Positions 28,500 through 40,361 of a stretch of DNA of 64,000 nt are shown piece after piece. The stretch's first letter is position 1. Each line of letters begins with the position of its first letter. The translations under genes and the position numbers were made by a program. The stretch covers positions 46,131,287 through 46,195,286 of the forward strand of contig NC_133970.1 in assembly GCF_031877795.1 (NCBI RefSeq). The letters run 5' to 3'. This DNA comes from Strix aluco. Lineage: Eukaryota > Chordata > Aves > Strigiformes > Strigidae. Below the pieces are notes generated by a model that was given only the letters and a program-made list of their open reading frames with translations, had not been told where the DNA came from and did not search any database.

Positions 28500-31400
28500 C
28501 AAGACACCATCATAGCCATGACCTTAACTTCTCTAAAATTTTTTCACAATTAGTCTGGTTTAGATCATTATTTTTGCTGGGGACTCTAATTCATTTCTTT
28601 CCTCACATGCTATATATTCACCAATATGTGCAACACTACTACAAGGTGACATTTAGAGTTTATCACATGTACTATGTAGGATAATTTTGATATTGTCCCG
28701 GTAAGCTGCCACTGACTAAACAGCAGTCTAAAATCCATTTGGTTCCATTAATCTCTGAAAGACAGACATTAAAACTGATTTGCTTCCCTGATGGGCAATA
28801 AAGTAAATACAAACCTCACAATAAGAAGTTAATGATCTGCCCCTAACAAGGCTATAACTTTGACATACTCAAGCACCTACTCTCCAGTACATCACCAGAT
28901 ACGTGCACTGAGCTGGAAATTGTCCATTTGTTACCCTTTTTGCCATGCTATATTGAGCTTGTCGCAGTTAGCTATGGGTATCACTCTTAACAGTGATTTT
29001 TATTCCATTTAAGCTCCGGGCCAGGATCTACAGTCAAATGAAGCTATTTTTGGATTAGAAAATTATGTGACTCCTCATATCCAATGATTCAGATATGCCC
29101 TCCACATTAACTTTAATAGAATCAAACTAACAAGAAGAAAAATAAAGTAATGGCAAAAATTAATTGAATTTTCACAATACTTATTTACAAACTATGTCCA
29201 TCCTCACTTTAATCTTGGTTTTAGTCTCCAATCCTGTTCCAGCTGCAACTGATTGCCAACTGACATGTCTTTTGAAGTCTGTTATACAAAATGTTCCAGA
29301 CCTTAAAAATACAATAACCACACATAACCCCACCATTCCTAAAGCACTATGGTCCTCATCTATAATTTTAACTTAAAAATTTGAAGTTATATCACCAAGT
29401 GTGACATAGCTCCATTTGGCAGAGTTGTGGAAGTAGAAAAGGCAATTTGCCAGTCAGGAAGCCAGGAAGAGCCATTCTGCACTTAGCACATGACTTAAGA
29501 CAGACAAAGGTTATCTGAATGCTGCTCAAGCTGAAAGGGCCTTTCAGGGGCTGTTCTATCTGACAGCTTTGTTCTTTCCATGCTCTCTCCCACTACGCCA
29601 CTTCTTAAGTGGAAATCGGTTGTCTAGAGCTGGTGGTGCTGCCTTTCTGGCATTTAGGCATTCCTTTAAAACAGTAGCATCCTAAATGGATTTTTTGAGC
29701 AGGTTTTCAGCAATAAATACTTTTTTTTTTTTTTTTAAGTTTTCAAAATTTCATTTAGTATCAGTGTCAGAATTCCTGCTGCTATTGACAACATTGCAGT
29801 CCTAACAGGGGGAGAGTCTTTTTTCTGCCCTAGAAATTCTATGGTCTGTGTGTATTTCTAGTTGTTTTCTGTTCTCTGAAATTATACAGAAAAGTATCTA
29901 ATCAATAGATCAGATCAGTAAAGCAATAGATCAGTATACTTTATCATTTTTCTTTTAACTTCCTCAGTTAATGGTTTTAATGCTTTCCTTACAATTTTTT
30001 CCACTCCTATTTTCCACTGGAATTTTGTACTTTTGTCCAGGTTTTCAATAACCTGGAAAGCTTTTGTAACTTGTTTAGCAACCTGTTTTTATTCCACTCA
30101 CGCACCTTGTCTTACCACATCACATCCTATTTGCAATGAGTACTGAATAATAAGGCCTCATGCACTTCCTCAGTGCCGGTTCATGGTATTGCCGACACAA
30201 GAGAAGAAAATGCCTTTGGAGTGTCAAAGACAGCTTGTTGGGGAAAGTATCCACCAAACTGCAGAGCGATACACAGTTCTGTTATTACTCCCAGAATCAC
30301 CAATAAAAGGTAGGAAAGGGGTCAGTTTGACTCATACCACATATATGTCGATTTTATCTGACCTAAAATATGAAGGCCACCTGTCTACGTGCCCTTTCTA
30401 TGGTCTGAACAAAGCCACAAACACACAGAATTGCTAAACCTCCATGGGCTACCAGAAACTTTCTGTATTTAAGACCAGTCACACTGTCCTCCTGTTCTTC
30501 CCGTGAACCACAATGAATCAGGCTAAACATTGAGGGTGCCCTCCAGACAGTCTGAGCATCTATCATAGGGTGGATTATTAAAACTGCAAATTGCTTGCCT
30601 ACAAGAGGACTGCTTGACCATGTTCAATTCCTTCCTTCCACTGAACCACAGGGAGAAGTTTCAAATAGGGTATTTGTTTCCAGCTGTCTTGGTCAAAGAT
30701 GATGACAGGTTTTCAGATGTGACTTGCCAAATATCTACTGATGATAGGTAAGGTAAAATCCCTACTACCTCTTAATTCAATCTATTGTCCACTACCTGAA
30801 AACAAACATCAACTTTTAGGTCAACTTAAAGAAAAAAATAACTGTTCAATGTAGTTGTATTATTCTAGTAAGCACAACACTTACCAATAGCATACAATAT
30901 AAGTTCTATGTTTAACAGTTTCACTTATGTGTAGGAATAATTTCAGTGTAATAGCACACATATCCACTACCTGAAGAACATAATATTAGAATTCAGTTAA
31001 TACATTTTGGAGTTTAGTTTTATCATGAATTGGCTTTCTTGTTTTTCATTAAAAAGTCTTGGCCAAATCAAGAAATGAACCTTTTTAATCCAAATTTTTA
31101 TGCTACTCTATGCTGAGAAACAGCACATGAAATTTCTACAGCAGAAAAGGCTGTTGAAGGCTTGAATTGCCCTATACTGAAGGAAAAAAAAAAAAAGCAA
31201 GCTTATAAAATTGAACAATGAAGTGGTGCTCAGAAAAGTCCTTAAATCTGATATCTAAGATGTGAAAGAGGGGAACCTTTGTAAAAGTGCAGTTTTCCAG
31301 AAACAGGCCCTTCTTTTTGTGATAATCAGGACAATTAGGTGAGAGTAAAGGAGGCTCACAAGTTTTCTCTGCTACCAGAAGAGGACGTTCTACCTTTGAG

Positions 31401-32590
31401 TACTTGCTCTGTGGGAGAAGCCAGTTGTATGAGAAACTACATTGGATGATACATGCATCCAGGACCACAGGAGGGTGTTTGAGTCTTTTTCCTCTCCCTT
31501 GAATGTTAGATTGGGAAATGCCAGGATAGGCCTTCACATTTTCTCTTGCCCAAAATCCAGATCCCTTCCAAATAATCAGCTTTTGCTTGGAGTCCTATCC
31601 ACATCCTCAAAAAACTTTATGCAGACATGCTCCTTATTGAAGAGAGGGTCCTGAGGTGGTCCATTCTTGATACAGACAACCATTCCTCTGTTGAGAAGCA
31701 GCACATTGAGGGGAAAAGAGTAAAAGGAAATACATTATACTAGTACAATGAATACTGACTTCTCACAAAATAAATATTCCCCATATGTATATATGTTAAT
31801 ATCACGTCACACAAGGTTACACTTGGGGATTGTTTTTCCTCCTGATCAGTATTTTGCTGCAATTTTTCATCAGAGACCAGCTACTTAATATTTTGGATTA
31901 TGGACCCTGTTGTAGCTACTATTAGAGATAGGACAAAGACACACATTCTATGTACATTGAGAGCTAAATCTGAACTTTCTGAAAGTTTAAGATGTTAGTA
32001 TATACAGGTTTTTTAAAAGGTTTTATTATCCCAAGATTAGGGCCAGCCGCAAAGATTGGATTCACATCCAAAAACATATATTAAAATGCATACGCTGCTT
32101 GGTAGAAAGAAGTCTTAAAACCTGTCAGGCTGAGAACAACACTCTTTGTGTTCTGCCTAATGATTTAGTTACAGATCGATCCTATTGTTTTTTGGGTAAT
32201 TTAAATGTGATTGTTGGCAAAGCAGAAAGGGGTGGGGGAGTTGTACAGGGAGGCACAGCAGTGAAAAAGAAGAAAGCATTTTTTATTATACACTATATCC
32301 CTGACATGTTGTTACACACAAACCCAATATTTAGCATTTTAAAAAGAAGAAAAAAAAATAAAAGAAACAGCAGCTGTTTCTATGTGATGTCAGAGAACAG
32401 GTGTGATACAAATCTCCATACCAGTGCAATCATATTGATCTTCTGATGATACACACATGAAGCACATGTGCAAACGTTATCGACCCATCCGGCATCTCAT
32501 TTCCAGGAATACGGCCTGAAAATGCCTCTCTATAATTGAAAACATTATCAGGATAAACACCTTATTGGACAATTATTAAAAAAACACAAA
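28500..32590. other. No gene recognised
   Basis: This is AT-rich intergenic sequence upstream of FST. It contains a T tract near 29720 and an A tract near 31183. No open frame exceeds 121 codons and none carries a recognisable domain. Conserved regulatory DNA may be present but cannot be seen from one sequence. Confidence 0.45.
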
Positions 32591-32597
32591 AAAAACT

Positions 32598-32615
32598 GGG
32601 GGGGGGGGGGGGGGG
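32598..32615 (+). repeat. G18 homopolymer
   Basis: Eighteen consecutive G residues mark the sharp upstream edge of the GC-rich region before FST. The run can form G-quadruplex structure and is prone to assembly error. Confidence 0.9.
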
Positions 32616-32619
32616 AAGA

Positions 32620-34640
32620 AAGAAAAGGTGAGCCTGCCCCCGCAGCATACCCCGGTATCGCGGGCGGATGGTGCCTCCTCGCTCGGGAGCAGCCGGGACA
32701 GCCGCCTGCACTCCCTGCACTATCGCCGGGACCCCTCCGGGCCACCCGCGCTTGGGTGAGAGGCAGCTCGGCCCCAGCGCTGCCTCCGGGGGGGAGGCAA
32801 GATGCTTCAGGTGTGCAGCGGCTGTGCGACGCCGCACCCGGCCGTGGCAGGGAGCCCCGTAGGACGAGTCGGAGGGGGACCCGGGAGAGGGGCGCCCGGG
32901 AGGGGACGGCGATGGCAGCCAGGTCTCCGACCCCCCGCCTCGGCGGGCTCCGCGCTGTTTCCTACGCGCCCCGCGACGGGCCGAGCCCAGCCCCCTGCCC
33001 CCGCCAGGCAGGGGCAGCCCCGCGCCTCCCGGCTGAGCCGTGCCCGGGGAGGAGGAGGGCCAAGGGGGACCGGCCCCCTCGGGGCACCCTGCGCCCAGGA
33101 TCCGTCCCCGAGCAGAGAGGAGAGGCAGCTTTTGAAAACCGGCCCTTTATTTGCGTTTTGCTATTAATGTCATCTGCCATTAGAGGGCACTAAGCAGCTC
33201 TGCATTAAACGCTGCTCCGGCAAGCGAGGAGGGAGAGGCAGGGGGAAAGAGACAGTGGCACCAATTTGGGAAAAGATTAAAAAGGATGTGGAGTCCCGGA
33301 GCTTCTGAAGTGCTCAAAATGCCCGGGCGCTGCTCAGGACGATGATGATAATAATAACAAAACAAATGCAGCGAGGTCAATCATTTACCAGTCTGCTTCT
33401 TAATGAGCGTGACCGCAGGTGGTACCGAGGGACATTGTGATTCATTCCCACTTTCAAAGCGGGACCAGGGCCCGGTCTGAGGCACCCAAACAACTGTCTT
33501 CTAATATTAGCACGGCTGTATTTCTGGATCTATTATGGTCTGTCCGGACAGATCCCATTGTAATGGGATCTTTTATTAAAAGATTAGCACTATCTCCTGC
33601 AGTTGGTGGAAAAAAATCTGTTATCACTGAGTTATTTGCAGTTGTGGGGAGGGGGCGGGCAGTGGGGGGAGCCGGAGGGCGGGAGCGGGGAGGAGGGGTG
33701 CGGGGAGGGCCGGGCGGAGGGCGCGGGCTGCCGCGGTGCACCGGCCCCTGACCCGGCACTGTCCGGGCATTCCTGTCTGCATACTTCGCAGTCTGTTGTG
33801 CTTTGGTGGCTCAGAAAAGAGAAAGAATCTAAATTAAAAAGGCAGCTTTTGAATAAGCAATACAGTTTCCCGTTAAGGAAATTGTTTTGTAGAAAAGGAA
33901 ATATCACCTACTTAGTTTCATTCAGCTGTGCCAAAAATGTTATAAATGAGAGTCTGCCAACTTTTCTAAGGGGAGAATAATGCCAGACTGTGCTTAATAA
34001 TCTAGTACTTTAGAAGTTCATTATCGATGTTGCAATCTTTTCTGATTCTGAAAGGAGATTGCCTATGTCGCCCCCATTCCAGTCTTGTCCTCCCGGGCTC
34101 CCAGTGAAAAGGCTGTCACTTGGGCACAGCCCTAGGTATTAAACTTTTATTTGGTTCTTGTTTGTTTATTTGTTTGAGGTTGGTCGGTTGGTTGGGGTTC
34201 TTTTGGGCTGAGTACCGCCGAGTGAGCTGTGTGCACGCCACCCGCCTCCCACCCGTCGAAGGTGCGGGGAGTGGGATTTATTCTTAGCAGCCACTTCGCG
34301 CGGGGACGGCAGCGCCCGCAGCTGCGGAGCCGACCCCGGGCGGGCAGGCGCTGCTCCGCGCCCCGGCAGCCTCCGCACCTCCGCGCACCCGCCCGCGCCG
34401 TCGGGGGGACAGAGGCGCCCTTCGCGCCGCGGCGACCCCCGTGGATCGTCTGCCCCCGCGGCGCGTGCGCAGCTCGCCGCGCGCCTCCCAGCTTGCGCGG
34501 GCGCGGCGGCCGGAGCTTGCGCTGCCTCCCGCTACTGCGCGAACAGCTCCGGCGTCTCCGCCGCGCAGGGCTGGCGTGGGGCTGCGCGGGTGCGCGCCTG
34601 TGTGTGCGTGCACCTAGAGCAGATCACTGGAGAGGGTTTC
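32620..34640. promoter_or_regulatory. GC-rich, CpG-rich region upstream of FST
   Basis: Base composition changes sharply from AT-rich to GC-rich with many CG dinucleotides (densest at 32640-33130, 33640-33770 and 34230-34600). This is typical of the CpG island of a developmental gene. The long open frames here on both strands are a by-product of low stop-codon density. An AT-rich, conserved-looking block with palindromes lies between the GC-rich parts (33370-33620). Runs of GGG (33640-33735) could form G-quadruplexes. Confidence 0.75.
33539..33584. promoter_or_regulatory. Three overlapping palindromes upstream of FST
   Basis: Three inverted repeats follow one another: TCTGTCCGGACAGA (33539-33552, perfect), GATCCCATTGTAATGGGATC (33551-33570, 9-bp arms) and ATCTTTTATTAAAAGAT (33568-33584, 8-bp arms around one T). 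They lie about 1.3 kb before the FST start codon, inside the CpG-rich region. They look like sites for dimeric DNA-binding proteins, but I do not know which. Confidence 0.6.
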
Positions 34641-34753
34641 CAGAAGGTGGAAAATGTCACCTGATTCACACTGAACTTTTTAAATCTCCCCACCCCCGAG
34701 CAGACACACACACACATTAGGAGACCGCCCACCGCAGACAGCTAGGACCCCCG

Positions 34754-34765
34754 TATAGATTTAAA
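34754..34765 (+). promoter_or_regulatory. Candidate TATA-like element of FST
   Basis: TATAGATTTAAA lies about 124-135 bp before the start codon at 34889. If used, transcription would begin near 34785-34795 and give a 5' leader of about 100 bases. This is a position-based guess. Confidence 0.35.
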
Positions 34766-34888
34766 GAGAGACTGCATTCACAGCCTATTCAATAGAGCGA
34801 TCATAAGCAGGCTGGCTAGTGCTCGCTCCCTCTCCCTACTCCCCCTCACGCCGTTTCTGTGTCTCTCTCACTCCCTGCTATGCTGAGG

Positions 34889-34970
34889 ATGTTAAATCAG
34901 AGAATCCACCCGGGCGTGCTCTTACTCCTGATGTTTCTGTGCCACTTCATGGAAGATCACACAGTGCAGG
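34889..34970 (+). CDS. FST: FST exon 1 coding part (signal peptide)
   Basis: It encodes MLNQRIHPG followed by a Leu-rich hydrophobic core ([12 protein letters not shown]) and ends in a split codon (phase 1) before donor GGTAAGA at 34971. An alternative in-frame ATG at 34880-34882 would add three residues. Confidence 0.95.
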
Positions 34971-37900
34971 GTAAGACCAGATTGTTTATTCGCGGATGCT
35001 TCTTTATTATTACTATTGTTTTCTGTCTTTCGGGCACGGTTTAGTTTGCTGCAGTGGTAAACACCTCTCTCCAAGGTCCAACCGGACAGAAGTTAACTGT
35101 GGGCATGGGATTGCTTTGTACCGAGGTGCAGAGGTTTCATTTAGATTCCTTTTTGATCAGATCTTCGCACTGCTCTGCATAGGCACAGAGGACAGATGAG
35201 GATGTTTCTTGGTATTTATTGCTATTATGCAGCATGAATGAAGAGCAGCATCGCGAGGGAACTTTCCCAGTCTCGGCTCCCGAATGAATGCTCAAAGTTT
35301 GTTGGTAATTTAGCTCAGATTTTTATCTTGCCTGCCTGATGGAAGGAGAGGTGATGATGGGGAGCCCCACGATTACAGATGACATTTTTAGAAACCAATA
35401 AGTGGTCATTTTCCGGACATTCCTTTAATATTAGGATTTCCTCCTCCCCCCCCCCTTTTTTTTTTTAGTGAATAAATATTAGTGTTGTAAATTCTCCTGC
35501 ACTGAACAGTATGCTTAAATAAGTTGGTTATTTTTTTCCATGCGAACAAAACAAACCCGAACCTGATATTGACAACTCTTAAGAGCCCTCTTTCGACACA
35601 AGGGAATATTGATTTTTAGTTTTGGGGCTTTTTTCCCTTATCTTGACTGTGTTCCAACCACAACCTGGATGTCTTAACATTGCTTGGTTTATATTTTTTT
35701 TCCTTTCTTTTTTCTTTTCTCCCCCACTACCGAGATAGAGCATAAATTAATCTAATGTAGGCAACTGTAAGACGCAAAACTTTTTTTTTGTTTTGGTTTT
35801 TTTTTTGTTAAGGGCCTTGCTTGTTCAATGATTCTTAGCGGGGGGGGGGAATCTTCCCCGGCGCCCAGCAACATGTCGGCTGGCCGACCCTGACCCCTCG
35901 CTGCGGTACATTCCCATTGGAGTAAAGAGGCAGGATCGAGCCGTGGCTGGATTAGCACCAGAATCAATTGGTATTGAATTGCGGGAGAAGTTACATTGGT
36001 CATTCACGAGAGACTCATTCCAACCAAAACTCTCCAGCTAAAAAAGGGGGAGTTGCTTGGACTGATGTCCTTGGCTTGACTCCACAAATAACAGGGATAC
36101 TAGTAAAAAAAAAAAAAGAGAGGAAAAAACCCCCAAACCAACAAAACCCACTCTATCCGGTTTAAGGACAGTGTACTTTCCTCTGAAATGCTTGCGGGAG
36201 AGATGGCACCTATAACTTTTCCATCTTTATCAATTTTTAAAACTCTGTAAGGACCTCCTACTCGATGTGCCCTTGTATTTTATGTACTTTGCTCGCTTTT
36301 TTGGAGCTCTGCTGACTTATTTTAGTGAAGGAAAGACATTTGTTAATAGAAGCAGCAAAATGTGGAGATTTCGAAAGACTTTGCTAACAGCAAATGTTCC
36401 CAGTTCGTGCAGATTGCAAAATGGGCTGGGGCTGAAACTGTGCAGCACTAAAACAATGCTGCTGTGCAGCCGCGGTGAGGAGAAGGCAGGGGGAGGAGGA
36501 AGGAATTTGCAAGCGCGATTTTCTTTTTATTCCCTTTTAAATGCACATCTTTTTCAAGCCTCTGTCACGTGCCGGCAGTGCTCCTTCTGCTCTACATATG
36601 GAATAAATACCTCCGAAAACTGCCTCGTCCTGTTTTGATAGGATTTTTTTCTTTCTTTCTGTTTGGGTTTTTTTTTTTTTTTTGGTGTTCGGTTTTTTGT
36701 TGTTGGTTTTGGTTTTTTTTAACTGCGTTCCCAAATGGGCCGGAGTAGCTGCGGGTTATTAAATGAGACAAATAAAAGTAAACAGTCTAGTAAAGTCATT
36801 GCAAGGCGCACTTGTTGTGTTTGGGTCACTGGCGACTGCCACTGATCCGGCTGGGTGTCCCCCCGTCGTCGTCCCCCTCCCCCCCCCCCCCCCCCCCCGC
36901 AGCTGGGAACTGCTGGCTCCGGCAGGCGCGGAACGGCCGCTGCCAGGTCCTCTACAAAACCGACCTCAGCAAGGAGGAGTGCTGCAAGACCGGCCGCCTG
37001 ACAACTTCGTGGACGGAAGAGGACGTCAACGACAACACGCTTTTTAAGTGGATGATTTTTAATGGGGGAGCCCCAAACTGCATCCCGTGCAAAGGTGAGG
37101 GGGGTGCTGGCGAGCTACTCCTTGCTGAGGAGCGGTTCAGGCAGGGACTGGGCTGGAGGAGGAGGAGTGGGGAAGGAGCTGGAGGGGGGACAGCGCGATC
37201 CTCCCACATCCTACCTTGGTGGGGCTTTGAGGGGCGTCTCGTACCAGCCCCGGGATCAGTGAGATGACCCTCATTTCTGCCCGGCCGCCATGCACATCGC
37301 CGCGAGGAGGAGGGGAGCGACCTCCCCCCCCCCCCCCGCCCTCACTGGCGGGGGGAATTTCCTTCGAGTGGTGTTTCCTGGAGGGGGGGGGAAAGGCGTT
37401 TTCTCTTTATGCCCAGGGGCCGCGGTGCGGTGTCTTTTTTTTTTTTTTTTCAAGCAGTTTTGACACCAGATCTGTTCTGCACGCTAGGTGCTAAAGTGGT
37501 GCCTCTTTCCTTCCATCAGAAACGTGCGAGAACGTGGACTGTGGACTGGGGAAGAAATGTAAAATGAACAAGAAGAACAAACCTCGGTGTGTTTGTGCTC
37601 CGGATTGCTCTAATATCACTTGGAAGGGCCCCGTGTGTGGCTTAGATGGGAAAACCTACAGGAACAAGTGTGCCCTTCTCAAAGCCAGATGTAAAGAACA
37701 GCCTGAACTTGAAGTCCAGTATCAGGGCAAATGCAAAAGTAGGTTTGCAAATCTAATCCTATCTCCCTCAAATGCCAAAGGGTGTGTGAGTGTAGGGAGG
37801 AGGAGCTGTTGGACGTACTTTCCCACAGAAACCAGAGTGATGTTCCAAATGCTGGGAGACAGTAACTAAACCACACTCAACAATCAAGGATGTAGCTGGA

Positions 37901-40361
37901 TTGAGAATTCCCCACAGTCTAGTAGCACTTGTGTCCCACCAGCTACCCTGAGATGGGAAGGTTTCCAGCGGCCCTTAAATGAGGAGAGCTGCTGAAGGCT
38001 TTTATCTGATCATTTGTTTCATTGTGTCACCCATTCACTCCTCGATGGGGCTCTGGGATCTCCTATTAATCATTGTGTGTTTCCATCTTTATTTCAGAGA
38101 CCTGTAGGGATGTTTTATGCCCAGGCAGCTCCACATGTGTGGTTGATCAAACTAATAATGCCTACTGTGTGACATGTAATCAAATTTGCCCAGAGCCTAC
38201 CTCCCCTGAACAGTATCTCTGTGGGAATGACGGCATAACTTACACCAGTGCCTGCCACCTGAGGAAAGCTACCTGCCTGGTGGGCAGATCCATTGGATTA
38301 GCCTACGAAGGAAAATGCATCAGTAGGTATCTCGGTCAGAGGGGTAAGGGTGGGGGGAGCTTCCTCAATCAGCTGTTTCAGAATATTGTGTGTGGATTGG
38401 ATGGATGTAGAGAGCGTTGGGGAGGAGGAGAGACTTCCAGCAGCTTGGATTTGTGCTCCCCTCCAGGAAAAGGAGAGCCAGGGTGAGCTTTGCCTCAGAA
38501 AAGATTGCAAAAGGGGTGAGGGAGTAGAGGGCCTGATCCTGCTTCTCTCACTGTCACTGTGGGTGCTGACATTAGTACCCAAGGGGAAGTACCCACCATT
38601 AAATAGATGATGACGTGATTACAGCGTAACAAGGTCTCAATATTCAGTGGATCTGGATTCCTGGAAGCAATTGTCTTCAAGTGGTCTTGGCAAAGCTTGC
38701 GTTAACTTAATTGGAAACATCTGATCACTTTTTCCTCATTAAAAATATTGCAGAGTTTGGAGACAGTTGGTGGGTGAAGATAGGAAAATAATCTCTGTGC
38801 ATCCTGACATTTTGTGTTGTGATTTTCAGAAATGAGTGATAGTGAAGTATGTTACAAGGAAGCACATTCAGGGCAGCCTCTGCTCCCCAAAACTGCTGGG
38901 GGGATTTGGGGGAGTCCCAGGCTGCTTTTAGTTGGCATAGGTTGAGGTGAATTCCCTTTCCAATCTTGCAGACAACTACTCTATGTGGGTTACTTTAAAA
39001 ATAATTTATTTAGAAATGCTGAATGTGTTGGCAAATTCTGCACTTACTGCTAATTTGGGGAGCTGAATTTCCACTGACATCAAACAGAGCAGGAAGGTCA
39101 TGTACAATTAGCAAATGTAATTCTGTATTCCTAGGGCCAAGCTCTGGTGGCACAGCTGTCTTTCTTCCCCCACATATAGACAGGCAATGGTGTCCAAGGG
39201 ACTACTTGCTTTAGTAAAATCAGCAAGTATCATCACATCTACTGCATCTGAGTTTTGTCTATTCACAGTTCATTGGGGGAAAGGAAGTTTGGGGTGGTTT
39301 GTTGCTTTTCTTTTTCCTTTGTCTTTTCACTTACCTCTAGTATCCTGTGTATATTTTTAGAAGCCAAATCCTGTGAAGACATTCAGTGCAATGCTGGGAA
39401 GAAATGCTTGTGGGATTTTAAGGTTGGCAGAGGTCGGTGTGCCCTCTGTGATGAGCCATGCCCTGAAAGCAAGTCAGATGAGGTAGTCTGTGCCAGCAAT
39501 AACACAACTTACCCAAGCGAGTGTGCCATGAAAGAGGCAGCCTGCTCCATGGGTGTGCTTCTAGAAGTAAAGCACTCCGGATCTTGCAACTGTAAGTGAG
39601 ATTTTTAACTCTGAAGGCAATCCCTAGGTAATGAAGACTTACACCTTCAAACATAAGAAAGCTTGATTTAGAGATTCGAGATACGGTACAGGTGCCATAT
39701 AAGTATGTATCTATCATGCACACACTTTGGTTACTGATAAAATGCAATAGATCTCCAACAACCAGTTGGCTTTCAAGTTGGGTTTTGGTGCTATTCTGAG
39801 AACAAGTAATTTTGTCAGAAAGGGGTTGCTCTAGGAGTGTAATTCTAGGGAGTTTTTCCTAATTTGTCTGCTCTCGTGTGCTTTGCCGATTGCTTTATTA
39901 ACACCTGGATAAACTCTGTGTCCAAAAGAAACAAGCACATGGGCACCTGGTTTAGCACAGTTGCCTCTACTAACTCTGAATGAAGGACACAAAGCAGTTA
40001 AACCTAGAACACAAGAGCGCTTTTTATTTGATTTCAGGAATCTGCCAATAAAACCTGAGCCATTGATTCTTCAGAACCTTCTGCAGTTAAGACTTCATAA
40101 ATTATGTATAAAAAACCTTATTGCATAACAGCAGATGCCAAACAGCATCTCACTACAAGTCGCATAAAATACAACTGTATTATGGCTGTTCAGAGGGCTT
40201 TGAAAACATGCACTGAGCTGCTTCTGCGCTGTTGTTGTCCTTATTTAAACAACAGCTCCCCTGTATTCCCCCATCTAGCCATTAATGAAGACCCAGAGGA
40301 AGAAGAGGAAGATGAAGACCAGGACTACAGCTTTCCTATATCTTCCATTCTAGAGTGGTAA
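34889..40361 (+). CDS. FST: Follistatin (six-exon gene)
   Basis: Follistatin is a secreted glycoprotein that binds activins, GDF8/11 and some BMPs and blocks their receptor binding. Joined exons total 1032 bases, for 343 residues: signal peptide, N-terminal domain (about 30-91), follistatin domains 1-3 (about 92-164, 165-239, 240-316), then an acidic tail ending SILEW. Each follistatin domain shows the ten-cysteine pattern with a Kazal-like CGxDGxTY element. The basic heparin-binding stretch [10 protein letters not shown] is in domain 1. All five introns are phase 1 and exons 2-5 are multiples of three, so each encodes one module. The start is MLNQRI as I recall it in chicken; an in-frame ATG lies nine bases upstream at 34880. 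No stop, frameshift or broken splice site was seen. Confidence 0.97.
36903..37094 (+). CDS. FST: FST exon 2 (N-terminal activin-binding domain)
   Basis: These 192 bases encode [17 protein letters not shown] through [11 protein letters not shown]. This domain contacts the type I receptor site of activin and is essential for inhibition. The acceptor GCAG at 36899-36902 is preceded by 20 consecutive C (36879-36898). The donor is AAAGGTGAGG. Confidence 0.97.
37520..37738 (+). CDS. FST: FST exon 3 (follistatin domain 1, heparin-binding)
   Basis: These 219 bases run from ETCENVDCG to YQGKCK. They contain the basic stretch [10 protein letters not shown], which in mammals binds heparan sulfate and holds the short isoform at cell surfaces. 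The text TYRNKCALL has Lys where I recall Glu in other species. The acceptor is TTCCATCAG and the donor GTAGGT. Confidence 0.97.
38098..38322 (+). CDS. FST: FST exon 4 (follistatin domain 2)
   Basis: These 225 bases run from [17 protein letters not shown] to YEGKCI, with the Kazal-like CGNDGITY motif. Domain 2 packs against activin together with domain 1. The acceptor is TTATTTCAG and the donor GTAGGT. Confidence 0.97.
39361..39591 (+). CDS. FST: FST exon 5 (follistatin domain 3)
   Basis: These 231 bases run from AKSCEDIQC to HSGSCN. They include an NNTTY glycosylation-type sequon. The acceptor is TATTTTTAG and the donor TGTAAGTGA. If intron 5 is kept, translation adds only two residues and stops at 39597-39599. 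Confidence 0.97.
39592..39599 (+). promoter_or_regulatory. FST: Intron-5 start and stop codon of the short FST form
   Basis: The donor GTAAGTGA begins here. Retention of the intron gives Asn, then the codons TGT and AAG, then TGA. This matches the known mechanism for the short follistatin isoform that lacks the acidic tail, with two extra residues (Cys-Lys) in this species. Confidence 0.6.
40279..40361 (+). CDS. FST: FST exon 6 (acidic C-terminal tail)
   Basis: These 83 bases encode [18 protein letters not shown] and the end ISSILEW, then TAA at 40359-40361. The acidic tail of the long form masks the heparin-binding site, so the long form circulates. The acceptor is CCCCCATCTAG. Confidence 0.97.

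Noticed and set aside
32756-33193. Long open frames on both strands in the GC-rich region upstream of FST
   Set aside because: High GC content removes stop codons by chance; the translations are Arg/Pro/Gly/Ala-rich low-complexity text with no domain, and overlapping frames on both strands look alike.
34229-34720. 163-codon open frame just upstream of FST
   Set aside because: It lies in the CpG-rich promoter region, with composition-driven residues and no homology that I recognise; better explained as non-coding.
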